A DNA stretch of 64,000 bases from Deltaproteobacteria bacterium (GTDB lineage: Bacteria > Myxococcota_A > UBA796 > GCA-2862545), in the NCBI GenBank assembly GCA_006226595.1, contig SBGP01000081.1:62001-126000 (forward strand). The letters are read 5' to 3'. Each line of letters starts with the position of its first letter. Position 1 is the stretch's first letter. The translations under genes were made by a program, and so were the position numbers. Below the pieces are notes generated by a model. The model worked only from the letters and a program-made list of their open reading frames with translations. It did not search any database and was not told the origin of the DNA. Below, in pieces: positions 43,365-51,512 of this stretch.

Positions 43365-44681
43365 CTAGACCGCTTCCATCACCGCGCCGGCGCCGAGGCC
43401 GCCCGCGGCGCAGATGCCGAGCAGCGCGGTCGCGCCCTTGCCCTTGCGGTGCAGCTCGTGGGCCACGGTGGTCACCATGCGCGCGCCCGTGGCGCCGAAG
43501 GGGTGGCCGAGGGCGAGGCTGCCTCCGTAGAGGTTGAGCTTGTCCCAGTCCACGTCGCCGATCGCCTTGTCCCGGCCCAGTCGCTCCTTCGCGAAGGCGT
43601 CGGAGCCGAGCATCTTCAGGATCGACAGCACCTGGGCGGCGAAGGCCTCGTGCATGTCCACGAAGTCGACGTCCGCCAGCGTCATGCCGGCGCGGTCCAG
43701 CGCCTGTGGCATGGAGAGCGCGGGGCCCATGAGCAGCTGGTCGGTGGGGTCGACGCCCACGTAGGACCAGGAGCGGAAGGCGGCGAGCGGCGTGTAGCCC
43801 AGCGCCTTGGCCTTCTCCTCGCTCATGATCAGCACGGCGGCGGCGCCATCGGTGAGCGCCGAGGAGTTGCCGGCGGTGAGGGTGCCGTCCTTGGCGAACA
43901 CCGGCCGCAGCTTCGCGAGCTTCGCCTCGGAGGTGTCGCCGCGCACGATGTTGTCGGCGTAGATCGTCTTGCCGCCGGGCGTGGTGATCGGCGTGATCTC
44001 CTGCTCGAAGATGCCGTCCTCGACGGCCTTCGCGGCCCGGTGGTGGCTCATGGCCGCGAACTTGTCCTGCAGCTCGCGGCTGATGCCGTTGCGGCGCGCC
44101 ATCTTCTCCGCGCTCTCGCCCATGACCTCGCCCGTGGTGCGCTCGGCGACCTTGGGGGCCTTGGGGAGGATGTCGTGGATGGGGTGCAGCTGCGCGAGCA
44201 CGCCGAGCCAGTCCGCCGGAGAGCCGCCCTTGCCCATGGCCAGCGGACCCACCTTCTGCACGAACTTGCCGGGAAGGCCGATGGTCGCGTTGCTCGTCGA
44301 GTCGGAGCCACCCGCGATGATCACGTCGGCCTCACCGCGCTCGATGGCCGCCACCGCCAGGGTCACGGCCTGAAGGCCGCTGGCGCAGGCCCGGGTGCAG
44401 GTCATGCCCTCGGCCGAGGCCGGAAGACCCAGGTCGAGTGCGATCTCGCGGGCGATGTTCGGGGCCGTCGCCGGGAGGATGACGCCGCCCCACACGAGGC
44501 TGTCGATCTCCTTGCGGTCGAGCTCGGTGCGGGCGAGCAGGCCCTTCACCGCGGCATCCGCCAGGGCGATGGTGTCCATCTCGACCAGGCCGCCGAAGCT
44601 GCGCACGAAGGGCGTGCGGTTGCCGGCGACGATGACGGCGCGACGCGCCTTCTTGACCTTGTTGTCGTTGGAAACAGGCAT
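43365..44681 (-). CDS. Acetyl-CoA acyltransferase (thiolase)
   Basis: Catalyses reversible thiolytic cleavage of 3-oxoacyl-CoA. All family landmarks are present: nucleophilic Cys in [49 protein letters not shown] with the catalytic His, and the second Cys in [13 protein letters not shown]. 438 residues, as for the FadI/trifunctional-type thiolases. Start ATG 44681 shares TGATG with the stop of the reductase gene. Last gene of the TetR-ACAD-MaoC-reductase-thiolase operon and supplies its chain-shortening (or condensing) step. Confidence 0.93.
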   Translation of the reverse strand: MPVSNDNKVKKARRAVIVAGNRTPFVRSFGGLVEMDTIALADAAVKGLLARTELDRKEIDSLVWGGVILPATAPNIAREIALDLGLPASAEGMTCTRACASGLQAVTLAVAAIERGEADVIIAGGSDSTSNATIGLPGKFVQKVGPLAMGKGGSPADWLGVLAQLHPIHDILPKAPKVAERTTGEVMGESAEKMARRNGISRELQDKFAAMSHHRAAKAVEDGIFEQEITPITTPGGKTIYADNIVRGDTSEAKLAKLRPVFAKDGTLTAGNSSALTDGAAAVLIMSEEKAKALGYTPLAAFRSWSYVGVDPTDQLLMGPALSMPQALDRAGMTLADVDFVDMHEAFAAQVLSILKMLGSDAFAKERLGRDKAIGDVDWDKLNLYGGSLALGHPFGATGARMVTTVAHELHRKGKGATALLGICAAGGLGAGAVMEAV

Positions 44682-46120
44682 CAGGCCCCCATGAGGTTGC
44701 CACCGCACACGCGGTGGACGTCGCCGGTCAGGCCGTAGGCGCCGGGCGAGAGGAGGAAGACCGCCATCTCGCCGATGTCGACGGGCAGGCCTCCCTGGGA
44801 GAGGTTGGAGAGGCGGCGGGCGACCTCGCGGGTCGCCACCGGGATCGCCGCGGTGAGGCGGGTCTCGATGAAGCCGGGCGCGATGGCGTTCACCGCGATG
44901 CCGCGCTTGCCGAGCTGCTGGGCGAGGAAGCGGGTAGCGCCGATGACGCCGGACTTCGACGCCGCGTAGTTCGTCTGGCCCACGTTGCCGCCGATGCCGG
45001 CGATCGAGGAGAGCAGCACGATGCGGCTCTCGTCGCGGAGCACGCCGTCGAGCAGGGCATCGTTGATGCGGTTGATCGCGGCGAGGTTGATGTCGAGCGT
45101 CATGTCCCACAGCTCGGGGCGCATCTTGCCGATGGTCTTGTCGCGGGTCACGCCGGCGTTGTGGACCACGCCGTCGAGGCCACCGAAGTGCTCGCGGGCG
45201 GCTTCGGCGATGATCGTCGGAGCCTCGGGGTCGGTGACGTCGGCGAGCACGATCTCCGCGCCCTCGATGCCGTTGGCGACCTCGGCGAGCAGCTCGCCGT
45301 CGGCGGGACGGTCGAGGAGCAGCAGCCGCGCGCCCTCGGCCGCGAGGCGCTTGGCGGTGGCCTTGCCGATGCCGCGGGCGGCGCCGGTGAGCAGGATGGC
45401 CTTGCCGTCGAGCACGCGGGAGCGCGGGATCTCGGCGACGGGAGCCTTCACGGTGGCGGTGACGTCGAAGGGCTGGCCGCTCACGTAGGCGGACTCGGGC
45501 GAGAGCAGGAAGCGGAGCAGGGGCTCCACGCGGTCCTCGGCGCCCTTGGCCACGCGGATGAGGTTCGCGGTGCTGCCCTTGCGACCGATCTCCTTGGCGC
45601 AGGAGCGCACGAAGCCCTCGAGGGCTCCGCGGGCGCCGGCCTGCTCCACGGTCTTCGCTTCCTCGACGGGCCGACCGAGCACGATGAGGCGCGCGGACTT
45701 GCCCAGGTTGCGGATCCAGTGGTGGACCACGTCGTAGAGCGCGCGCAGCTCCTCGGTCGTGTCGAGGGTCGACGCGTCGAAGACGAGCGCGTGGTAGCGG
45801 CCCTTCTCGGTGGGCTCGAGGGGCAGGGTGTGCACGGGGCGCGCGTAGGCCTCACCGGCCTCGCTGTACGCGGCGACCTCGGCGGCGGACTCGATGGCGC
45901 CCACCTCGGCGCCGCAGCGGGCAACGGTCCCGGCGATCACGCCGTGGAGCTCACCGGAGACGGGCCCGGCGACGAGCACCTTGGCGTCGTGCAGCGGGCG
46001 CTCGAGGAGCTCCCCGCGGCCGCGCTTGAGGTTCTCGGGCATGGGCACGGGCAGGCCCAGCTTCTCGATCACGCCGCGGGCGCGCTTGTTTCCGGAGAGG
46101 TCGAGCAGGAAGTCGGACAT
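44681..46120 (-). CDS. High-molecular-weight FabG-type 3-oxoacyl reductase
   Basis: A 479-residue short-chain dehydrogenase with an N-terminal extra Rossmann-like domain (about 1-230; VLVAGPVSGELHG) and a complete C-terminal SDR: nucleotide loop LLTGAARGIGKATAKRL, VVHNAGVTRDKTIG, catalytic Ser in IVLLSSIAGIGGNVG, Tyr-x3-Lys in QTNYAASKSGVIG, and APGFIETRLT. This is the FabG4/HMwFabG arrangement, which interconverts (R)-3-hydroxyacyl and 3-oxoacyl thioesters. It fits with the MaoC-type hydratase encoded upstream, which yields (R)-hydroxyacyl-CoA. ATG 46120 after GGAGG, one base after the upstream stop. Confidence 0.9.
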   Translation of the reverse strand: MSDFLLDLSGNKRARGVIEKLGLPVPMPENLKRGRGELLERPLHDAKVLVAGPVSGELHGVIAGTVARCGAEVGAIESAAEVAAYSEAGEAYARPVHTLPLEPTEKGRYHALVFDASTLDTTEELRALYDVVHHWIRNLGKSARLIVLGRPVEEAKTVEQAGARGALEGFVRSCAKEIGRKGSTANLIRVAKGAEDRVEPLLRFLLSPESAYVSGQPFDVTATVKAPVAEIPRSRVLDGKAILLTGAARGIGKATAKRLAAEGARLLLLDRPADGELLAEVANGIEGAEIVLADVTDPEAPTIIAEAAREHFGGLDGVVHNAGVTRDKTIGKMRPELWDMTLDINLAAINRINDALLDGVLRDESRIVLLSSIAGIGGNVGQTNYAASKSGVIGATRFLAQQLGKRGIAVNAIAPGFIETRLTAAIPVATREVARRLSNLSQGGLPVDIGEMAVFLLSPGAYGLTGDVHRVCGGNLMGA

Positions 46121-46121
46121 G

Positions 46122-47027
46122 TCAGTCCTCCCGAGTCGTGTAGGTGCCGAGCATGTAGGCCGGGCCGCCGGGGGCCGTGCCCGCTGCGAACCCGGTGGAG
46201 CCGTCCTCGCGGCGGTCCACGAAGAAGCGCAGCTTGGCGGGCAGGAGCACCGGCTTGGTGAAGCGAACGTCCACACCGGCGAGGCGGTGCGGGTTTCCGG
46301 CGAGGCGGCTCTTGATCACCGCCTCCATGGCGAGTCCCAGCGTGGCGAAGCCGTGCAGGGGGGTGGAGCGGAAGCCCGCGGCCTTGGCGTAGGGCCCGAT
46401 CCAGTGGATGGGGTTGAAGTCGCCGCCGAGCAGGGCGTACTCGAAACCCGCCTTGGGACCGAGCTTCTTGAAGCCGATCTCCTGGGCGTGGGCGGGCACG
46501 ACCGGAGGACCGCGACGCTTGCCGCCCTTTCCGCCGCCCTTCTTCTTCACGACCGCGAAGATGTCGGCGATCAGCATCTCCTCGTCATCGGCGGTGCCGG
46601 TGGTCATGCGCTGGTGGATGCGCCACTTGGTCTCCTGCTCCTCGATGTCGTGGAGCCAGGCCTTGGCGATCAGCGGCTTGTCGGCGGGAAGGGGACGGTT
46701 CACCGTCACCGCGGTGCCCTGGTTGAGCACGGAGGCGATGGGGAAGGGGATGTCCTCGAGGGCGCCGCCCATCATCGCCAGGCCCCACTGGGGGAAGAAC
46801 CACGGCGGGAGCGTGCCCCGGTAGGCGCGCGCGTCGCCGCCGAACCAGCGGATGTTGTCGGCGATGAGCTGCTTGCTGCGCGGAGCGAGCTTCTTCTCGA
46901 TCTTCTCGCTCGGCACGGCCGGGAGCGGGCCCTTGCCGTCCGGCGGGTTGAGCATCGACAGGCCGGCGCGAGCGATGGTGAGCAGGGTGTCGCCCTGCTG
47001 CAGGACGTAGCGCTTGTGGACGTGCAT
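46122..47027 (-). CDS. MaoC-type (R)-specific enoyl-CoA hydratase
   Basis: A hotdog-fold hydratase of 301 residues, probably a double hotdog as in eukaryotic-type hydratase 2. The hydratase motif is clear: YALLGGDFNPIHWIGPYAKAAGF then HGFATLGLAMEAV, with the Asp-x4-His dyad in GDFNPIHW. The N-terminal half carries the degenerate hotdog. A Lys/Gly-rich insert (KKKGGGKGGKRRG) lies between the halves. It hydrates trans-2-enoyl-CoA to (R)-3-hydroxyacyl-CoA, the stereochemistry used by the FabG-like partner. Its ATG overlaps the ACAD stop (TGATG). Confidence 0.88.
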   Translation of the reverse strand: MHVHKRYVLQQGDTLLTIARAGLSMLNPPDGKGPLPAVPSEKIEKKLAPRSKQLIADNIRWFGGDARAYRGTLPPWFFPQWGLAMMGGALEDIPFPIASVLNQGTAVTVNRPLPADKPLIAKAWLHDIEEQETKWRIHQRMTTGTADDEEMLIADIFAVVKKKGGGKGGKRRGPPVVPAHAQEIGFKKLGPKAGFEYALLGGDFNPIHWIGPYAKAAGFRSTPLHGFATLGLAMEAVIKSRLAGNPHRLAGVDVRFTKPVLLPAKLRFFVDRREDGSTGFAAGTAPGGPAYMLGTYTTRED

Positions 47028-48943
47028 CAGGCCACCTCGCGATCAGCGGCTGGAGCGCCCTCCACGGCATCGTCGCCATGGAGCTGGCGAAGGATGCGGT
47101 GGCCGGTGGTACGGATGAGGTCGAGCTGGTAGCGGCTGCGGGGCAGGGCGCGCTCGACGAAGGCGGTGCACAGGTCGCGGCGCTCGGGCCACTTCTGGGC
47201 CTGGCGGTGCAGCTCGGAGGCGATGGCCGCGTCGGTGAGCAGCTTGGCGAGGTGCTCGGCGTGCAGCATCGCGGGGGAGAAGTCCACCTTGGGGTCGAAC
47301 TCGCCCAGCGCGGAACCCCACGCGGTGACGGGCTTGTCGCCGAGCTTCTCGGACAGAATCCACCGCATCAGGTGGACCTGCGCGCGCATGGCGTAGAGCT
47401 TGATCTTGTTCACGTCGCGAGTCAGCGCGTCGCGGTCGAAGCGGCTCTTGAAGCCCGCCTCGGCGAGCTGCTTCGCGAAGGTGCCGGAGTTGCCCATGAT
47501 CCAGAGGAGGTTGTCCTTCATCGCCATCAGCGACTGGATCTGGCTGGTGCCCTCGTAGATCGGCAGGACCATCGCGTCGCGGAGCAGCTTCTCGGCGCCG
47601 TACTCGGTGGTGTAGCCGACGCCGCCGTGGATCTGGATGCAGCGCTGGCCGTACTCGACCGCCTTCTCGGAGGCGTAGTACTTGAGCAGGGGCGTGACCT
47701 TGCGGGCCTTCCACTTCAGCTTGTTGGACTTCTTGAGGAGCTTGGCCTCTTCCTCGGAGCCGTCCTCGGCCATGAACTTGGCCTGGAGCTTGAGGCGCTG
47801 GGCGAGCTCCTCGTAGTAGGCCGCGCGGACGCCGAGGGCGCGGATGGCCTTCGCGTCGACCTCCATCTCGTCGATGTAGTCGGCGATCATCTCGTGCTTG
47901 TCGATGGTCTTGCCCATCGACGGGCGCTCGGCCGCGTACTTCTTGGCGAGGTCGATGGCGTTCTCGATGAGACCGAGGCTCTCGAAGCCGACGCCGATGC
48001 GGGCGTTGTTCATGAGCAGCAGCATCAGGCGGAAGCCGTCGCCACGCTCACCGATGAGGTGCGCCGGGGTCTTGTCGAAGGTGAGCATGACCGTCGGGCT
48101 GGCGTGGTGGCCGAGCTTGTCCTCGACCTTGTCGAGGGTGACGTGCCAGACCTTGTTGCCCTCGTCGTCGAAGCTGTAGGTCTCGACCAGGAAGAAGGAC
48201 AGGCCCTTGAGGCCGGTCTCCGGGTCGCCCTGCGTCTCGGGCTCGGTGCGCGCGATGACGAAGTGGTAGCGGCCGTTGCCGGAGGTGATGAACATCTTGG
48301 TGCCGCTGACGGTCCAGTTGCCGTCGGCATCCTGCTCGCCGATGGTGCGCAGGGCGGCCATGTCCGAGCCGGCGTCGGGCTCGGTGATGTCCATGCAGCC
48401 CCAGGCCTCGCCGGCCACGATCTCTTCGGCCTGCTGCTGGAAGCGGGTCGAGACGAGCTGCTTGTTGGCGATGTCGACCTCGGTCGTGCCCTCGTCGACC
48501 GAGAACATGAGCATGGCGAGGGCCATGCCGCCGTGGAAGCCGTGGTGGGTCATCACGCTGACGTCGCCGCGCGCCATGAGCTCCGCGGAGAGGAAGTAGG
48601 TGATGAGCGGGGCGTTCATGCCGCCAAGCTGCTCGGGCATGCACAGGCCGTGGACGCCGAGCTCCTTGAGCTGCTCGAAGATGGTGTTGATGCGGTCGCC
48701 GAACACGACGTCGCCGTTCTCGAGCACGTTGTGCTGGGTGTCGAGCTCACGCTGGTGCGGGCCGATCTCGTTCGCGGAGAACTCGCCGATCAGGTTGAGC
48801 GTGTCGGCCCAGGTCTCCTTGGCCTCGTCGAGGTTCTCGTAGACGTCGCCGAGGAGCTGGGTGTGCTCGTAGAGCGGGGCCCAGTCGATGCCCTTCTCGA
48901 CGTAGAAGCGGAGATCCGCGTTGTCTTCGTAGTAGTTGGCCAT
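47027..48943 (-). CDS. Acyl-CoA dehydrogenase with C-terminal extension
   Basis: FAD enzyme introducing the trans-2 double bond into acyl-CoA. Visible segments: LCMPEQLGGMNAPL, GCMDITEPDAGSDMAALRT, KMFITSGNGRYHFVIART, GYTTEYGAEKLLRDAMVLPIYEGTSQIQ with the catalytic Glu in the YEGT motif, and a 130-residue C-terminal helical extension beyond the standard fold. The long form (638 aa) belongs to the group that includes the DmdC/FadE-like acyl-CoA dehydrogenases of proteobacteria. AAGGAGG inside the end of the TetR gene precedes ATG 48943. An electron-transfer flavoprotein is not encoded nearby. Confidence 0.93.
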   Translation of the reverse strand: MANYYEDNADLRFYVEKGIDWAPLYEHTQLLGDVYENLDEAKETWADTLNLIGEFSANEIGPHQRELDTQHNVLENGDVVFGDRINTIFEQLKELGVHGLCMPEQLGGMNAPLITYFLSAELMARGDVSVMTHHGFHGGMALAMLMFSVDEGTTEVDIANKQLVSTRFQQQAEEIVAGEAWGCMDITEPDAGSDMAALRTIGEQDADGNWTVSGTKMFITSGNGRYHFVIARTEPETQGDPETGLKGLSFFLVETYSFDDEGNKVWHVTLDKVEDKLGHHASPTVMLTFDKTPAHLIGERGDGFRLMLLLMNNARIGVGFESLGLIENAIDLAKKYAAERPSMGKTIDKHEMIADYIDEMEVDAKAIRALGVRAAYYEELAQRLKLQAKFMAEDGSEEEAKLLKKSNKLKWKARKVTPLLKYYASEKAVEYGQRCIQIHGGVGYTTEYGAEKLLRDAMVLPIYEGTSQIQSLMAMKDNLLWIMGNSGTFAKQLAEAGFKSRFDRDALTRDVNKIKLYAMRAQVHLMRWILSEKLGDKPVTAWGSALGEFDPKVDFSPAMLHAEHLAKLLTDAAIASELHRQAQKWPERRDLCTAFVERALPRSRYQLDLIRTTGHRILRQLHGDDAVEGAPAADREVA

Positions 48944-48944
48944 G

Positions 48945-49592
48945 TCAGGCCTCCTTGGAGTCGCTGGAAACGGGTCGGGAGCGGTAGAGCGAGCGGTAGG
49001 CGATGCGGCGGAACTCGGCGATGCGCCGGGCGTGCCACTTCTCGTCGTCCTGTTCGTCGGCGACGAGGTCGGTGACCGGAGACACCGCGAAGTGAGAGGT
49101 CGAGAGCAGCACCATCTCGGTGAGCCAGGCCTTGGCGTCCACGTCGGGGTGGATGCGACCGGTGGCCTGTCCGCGCTCGATGAAGTCGGTGATCAGGCCC
49201 ATCCACGGCTGCACGTGTTCGTTGAGTCGTGCACGGAGCTCGTCGGGACGGTCGAGGGCCTCGCGCAAGAGCATGCGCGAGCGGGTGGGGTCCCCACCAA
49301 AGAAGCGCAGGGCCTCGCCAATCACTGCCTCGAAACGGTCCTTGCCGGTGGCAGCGGCGAAGAGCACGCGCGGAAGCACTTCCTTCCAGCCGGAGAGCAG
49401 CTCGTCGAGCACGGCCTCGCGAAGCGCATCCTTGCTCGGGAAGTGGTGGAGCAAGGAGGGCTTGGCCATGCCCGCGGCATCGGCGATGGCCTGGATCGGA
49501 GTGCCGGAGAAGCCGCGGTCTGCGAACAGGCGCATGGCCTCGCGGAGAACGCGCTCTCGGCCGGAGATCTCGCTGTCGGGTTGCTGGCTCAT
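48945..49592 (-). CDS. TetR-family repressor of the acyl-CoA operon
   Basis: A canonical helix-turn-helix (LREAMRLFADRGFSGTPIQAIADAAGMAKPSLLHHFPSKDAL) and a C-terminal ligand domain with a helix KAWLTEMVLLSTSHFAVSP. First gene of the operon, its stop one base from the ACAD start. ATG 49592 is chosen because four evenly spaced palindromes cover the DNA directly upstream (49596-49674); an ATG at 49637 would place three of them in coding sequence. By analogy with FadR- and PsrA-like TetR regulators the ligand is probably an acyl-CoA; this is inference. Confidence 0.87.
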   Translation of the reverse strand: MSQQPDSEISGRERVLREAMRLFADRGFSGTPIQAIADAAGMAKPSLLHHFPSKDALREAVLDELLSGWKEVLPRVLFAAATGKDRFEAVIGEALRFFGGDPTRSRMLLREALDRPDELRARLNEHVQPWMGLITDFIERGQATGRIHPDVDAKAWLTEMVLLSTSHFAVSPVTDLVADEQDDEKWHARRIAEFRRIAYRSLYRSRPVSSDSKEA

Positions 49593-49595
49593 GCG

Positions 49596-49674
49596 ACCGT
49601 GTGGTTGGGAGTGGCAAACCAGGTGGTTGGCGTACACTAACCACGCGGTTGGTTCTCGCCTACCATATGGTAGG
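49596..49674. promoter_or_regulatory. Four tandem palindromic operators with exact 22-bp period
   Basis: Copies begin at 49596 (ACCGTGTGGTTGG), 49618 (ACCAGGTGGTTGG), 49640 (ACCACGCGGTTGG) and 49662 (ACCATATGGTAGG). Each fits ACC-n4-GGT-(T/A)-GG and is centred at 49600.5, 49622.5, 49644.5 and 49666.5, so the spacing is exactly two helical turns. The fourth is a perfect 16-bp palindrome (CCTACCATATGGTAGG, 49659-49674). The first lies four bases from the TetR start codon, in the ribosome-binding region. The likely ligand is the TetR protein itself, binding cooperatively on one DNA face. Confidence 0.8.
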
Positions 49675-49777
49675 GAGATTTTGTCAAAGACCCGCGGAGG
49701 CGCATGTCGGGTGGATGCACGGGTGCGATCCCAGCGGGGGAGCCCGGTTTTGCGTCAGAGGGAGCCCGACGGGCGGG

Positions 49778-50920
49778 TCAGATGCGAGAGGCGACGGCCT
49801 TGACGGCGGCCTCGACATCGCACGAGTGACCACAGGCCACGAGCGCCTCGGCTACGGCCCGCACGGTGCTGAGCAGGTGATCCGGGCGACGGGTGCTGTA
49901 GCCCATGTGACCGACCCGGAAGTACTGCGTCTTCAGCGCGGGATGCAGGCCCCCGGCCACGGCGACGCCACGCGCGGCGATGGCCTTGGTGAGCTCTGGG
50001 CCGACGCCTTCGGGGTACCGAATCGCGGAGAGCGTGTTCGCGGCGAGGCCATCCGCGGGGAGCAGCGTGAGACCGAGCACCTGCCAGGCGGCGCGCATGG
50101 CATCGGCGACCTGGGCGTGACGAGCGAACACCGCGTCGATGTCCGCGAGCTCGCCGAGGCCGACGTCGAGCGCCTTGACCAGGGTGGTGGCCGGGGTCGA
50201 GAAGTAGCTCGGGCGGCGCGCTTCGTAGGCCTCGAGGATCGGCTTCCACTGGGCCAGATCGAGGGTCATCGGCGGCTTGGTGCCGAGGGCGCGGCGGGCG
50301 GCGACGGCGCGAGCGCTCATCACCAGCAGGGCCAGCCCCGGGGGCAGGCCAATCGCCTTCTGGGAGGCGGTCAGGTACACGTCCGCACCCCACGCCTCCA
50401 TGTCGAAGCGCTCGCCGGCGGTGGCGCAGACTCCGTCGAAGATGGAGAGCACGTCGCGGTTGCGGGCGAGCTTCGCGAGAGCTTCGGCATCGGTGCGCAC
50501 GCCGGTGGAGGTGTCGACGTGGGTGACGGCCATCACCTTGTAGTCGCCGGCATCGAGGGCCTTCGCAACGTCGTCGGTGGATGGCGACGAGCCGGGCTCC
50601 GCGCGGACCTGGTCCACGTGGACGCCGCGTCGCGCGAGCATCTCGGCCATGCGGTCGCCGAAGTAGCCAGTGTTGACCACGAGGGCGCGGTCGCCGGGCT
50701 CCGTGAGGTTGCACACGGCGATCTCCATCGCGAGCGTGCCGCCGCCGGCGACGATCACCGGCTGCGCTTCGGGGCCGGCCTTCCACACCTGGCGCATGCG
50801 CTCGAGCGCGGAGCCGTAGTGCTCGATGAAGGCCGGGGACACGTGCGAGTCCGGTGGCGCCGCGGCCGCCTCGGCGACAGCGGGGGAGATCTCGATCGGG
50901 CCGGGGATCATGAGCAGCAT
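49778..50920 (-). CDS. Class V aminotransferase (alanine-glyoxylate / serine-pyruvate type)
   Basis: PLP enzyme of 380 residues. Features: [15 protein letters not shown] at the N-terminus, the cofactor-binding [31 protein letters not shown] containing the Asp that contacts pyridoxal, and [15 protein letters not shown] with the Schiff-base Lys. The C-terminal domain ends [11 protein letters not shown], typical of alanine-glyoxylate and serine-pyruvate transaminases. ATG 50920 after GGAGG. The open frame continues upstream through the repeat array, but that is composition, not coding. A second class V enzyme lies at 62169-63347, also beside a copy of the same repeat. Confidence 0.92.
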   Translation of the reverse strand: MLLMIPGPIEISPAVAEAAAAPPDSHVSPAFIEHYGSALERMRQVWKAGPEAQPVIVAGGGTLAMEIAVCNLTEPGDRALVVNTGYFGDRMAEMLARRGVHVDQVRAEPGSSPSTDDVAKALDAGDYKVMAVTHVDTSTGVRTDAEALAKLARNRDVLSIFDGVCATAGERFDMEAWGADVYLTASQKAIGLPPGLALLVMSARAVAARRALGTKPPMTLDLAQWKPILEAYEARRPSYFSTPATTLVKALDVGLGELADIDAVFARHAQVADAMRAAWQVLGLTLLPADGLAANTLSAIRYPEGVGPELTKAIAARGVAVAGGLHPALKTQYFRVGHMGYSTRRPDHLLSTVRAVAEALVACGHSCDVEAAVKAVASRI

Positions 50921-51512
50921 GCGCGCCTCCAGGCGGCTGTCGGTAACGCGGTGCCCCGGCCCCGGCCCCGTGGCCGCTGCGGTGCCAGGCGTCGTGCCGG
51001 GTGCGGTGCCAGGCGTCGTACCGGGTTGGGTGCCAGGCTTCGTGTCGGGTGCGGTGCCAGGCGTCGTGCCGGGTGCGGTGCCAGGCGTCGTGCCGGGTGC
51101 GGTGCCAGGCGTCGTGCCGGGTGCGGTGCCAGGCGTGATGCCAGGCGTGATGCCAGGCGTTGTCTCGGCGCGGTGCCAGGCGTCGTGGCGGGTGCGGTGC
51201 CGGGCGTCGTGCCGGGTGCGGTGCCAGGCGTCGTGGCGGGTGCGGTGCCAGGCGTCGTGCCGGGTGCGGTGCCAGGCGTCGTGCCGGGTTCGGTGCCAGG
51301 CGTGATGCCAGGCGTGATGCCAGGCGTTGTCTCGGCGCGGTGCCAGGCGTCGTGGCGGGTGCGGTGCCGGGTTGGGTGCCAGGCGTTGTCTCGGCGCGGT
51401 GCCAGGCGTGGCGCCGGGTTCGGTGCCAGGCGTGGCGCCAGGTTCGGTGCCAGGCGTCGGCACATGCTGCGACGGGGGCGACGCCGACGTCACCCCCGCG
51501 GCATCCGGTACA
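50921..51512. other. 592-base intergenic region dominated by a tandem repeat
   Basis: Between the aminotransferase start and the candidate selenoprotein stop. Apart from the repeat array (50979-51459) it holds only a GC-rich spacer of about 60 bases on one side and 50 on the other. No independent gene, promoter motif or terminator stands out. Confidence 0.7.
50979..51459. repeat. 24-bp tandem repeat array, about 20 units
   Basis: The unit is GCGGTGCCAGGC followed by GTCGTGCCGGGT, itself two diverged 12-mers. Units start at 50979, 51003, 51027, 51051, 51075, 51099, 51123 and so on; a few are 23 or 12 bases, so no reading frame is kept throughout. A block of about 80 bases starting near 51124 recurs 167 bases later at about 51291, including the rare variant GTTGTCTCGGC, so segments were duplicated together. 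Open frames across it (VPGA, TPGT or RHDAW repeats) are by-products of composition. Confidence 0.92.

Noticed and set aside
50826-51305. Plus-strand frame encoding VPGA/VPGV repeats, elastin-like
   Set aside because: It arises from the 24-bp repeat; units of 23 and 12 bases break the frame, and it starts antisense to the aminotransferase.
50979-51459. CRISPR array
   Set aside because: Units are contiguous without spacers, and no cas genes are near.
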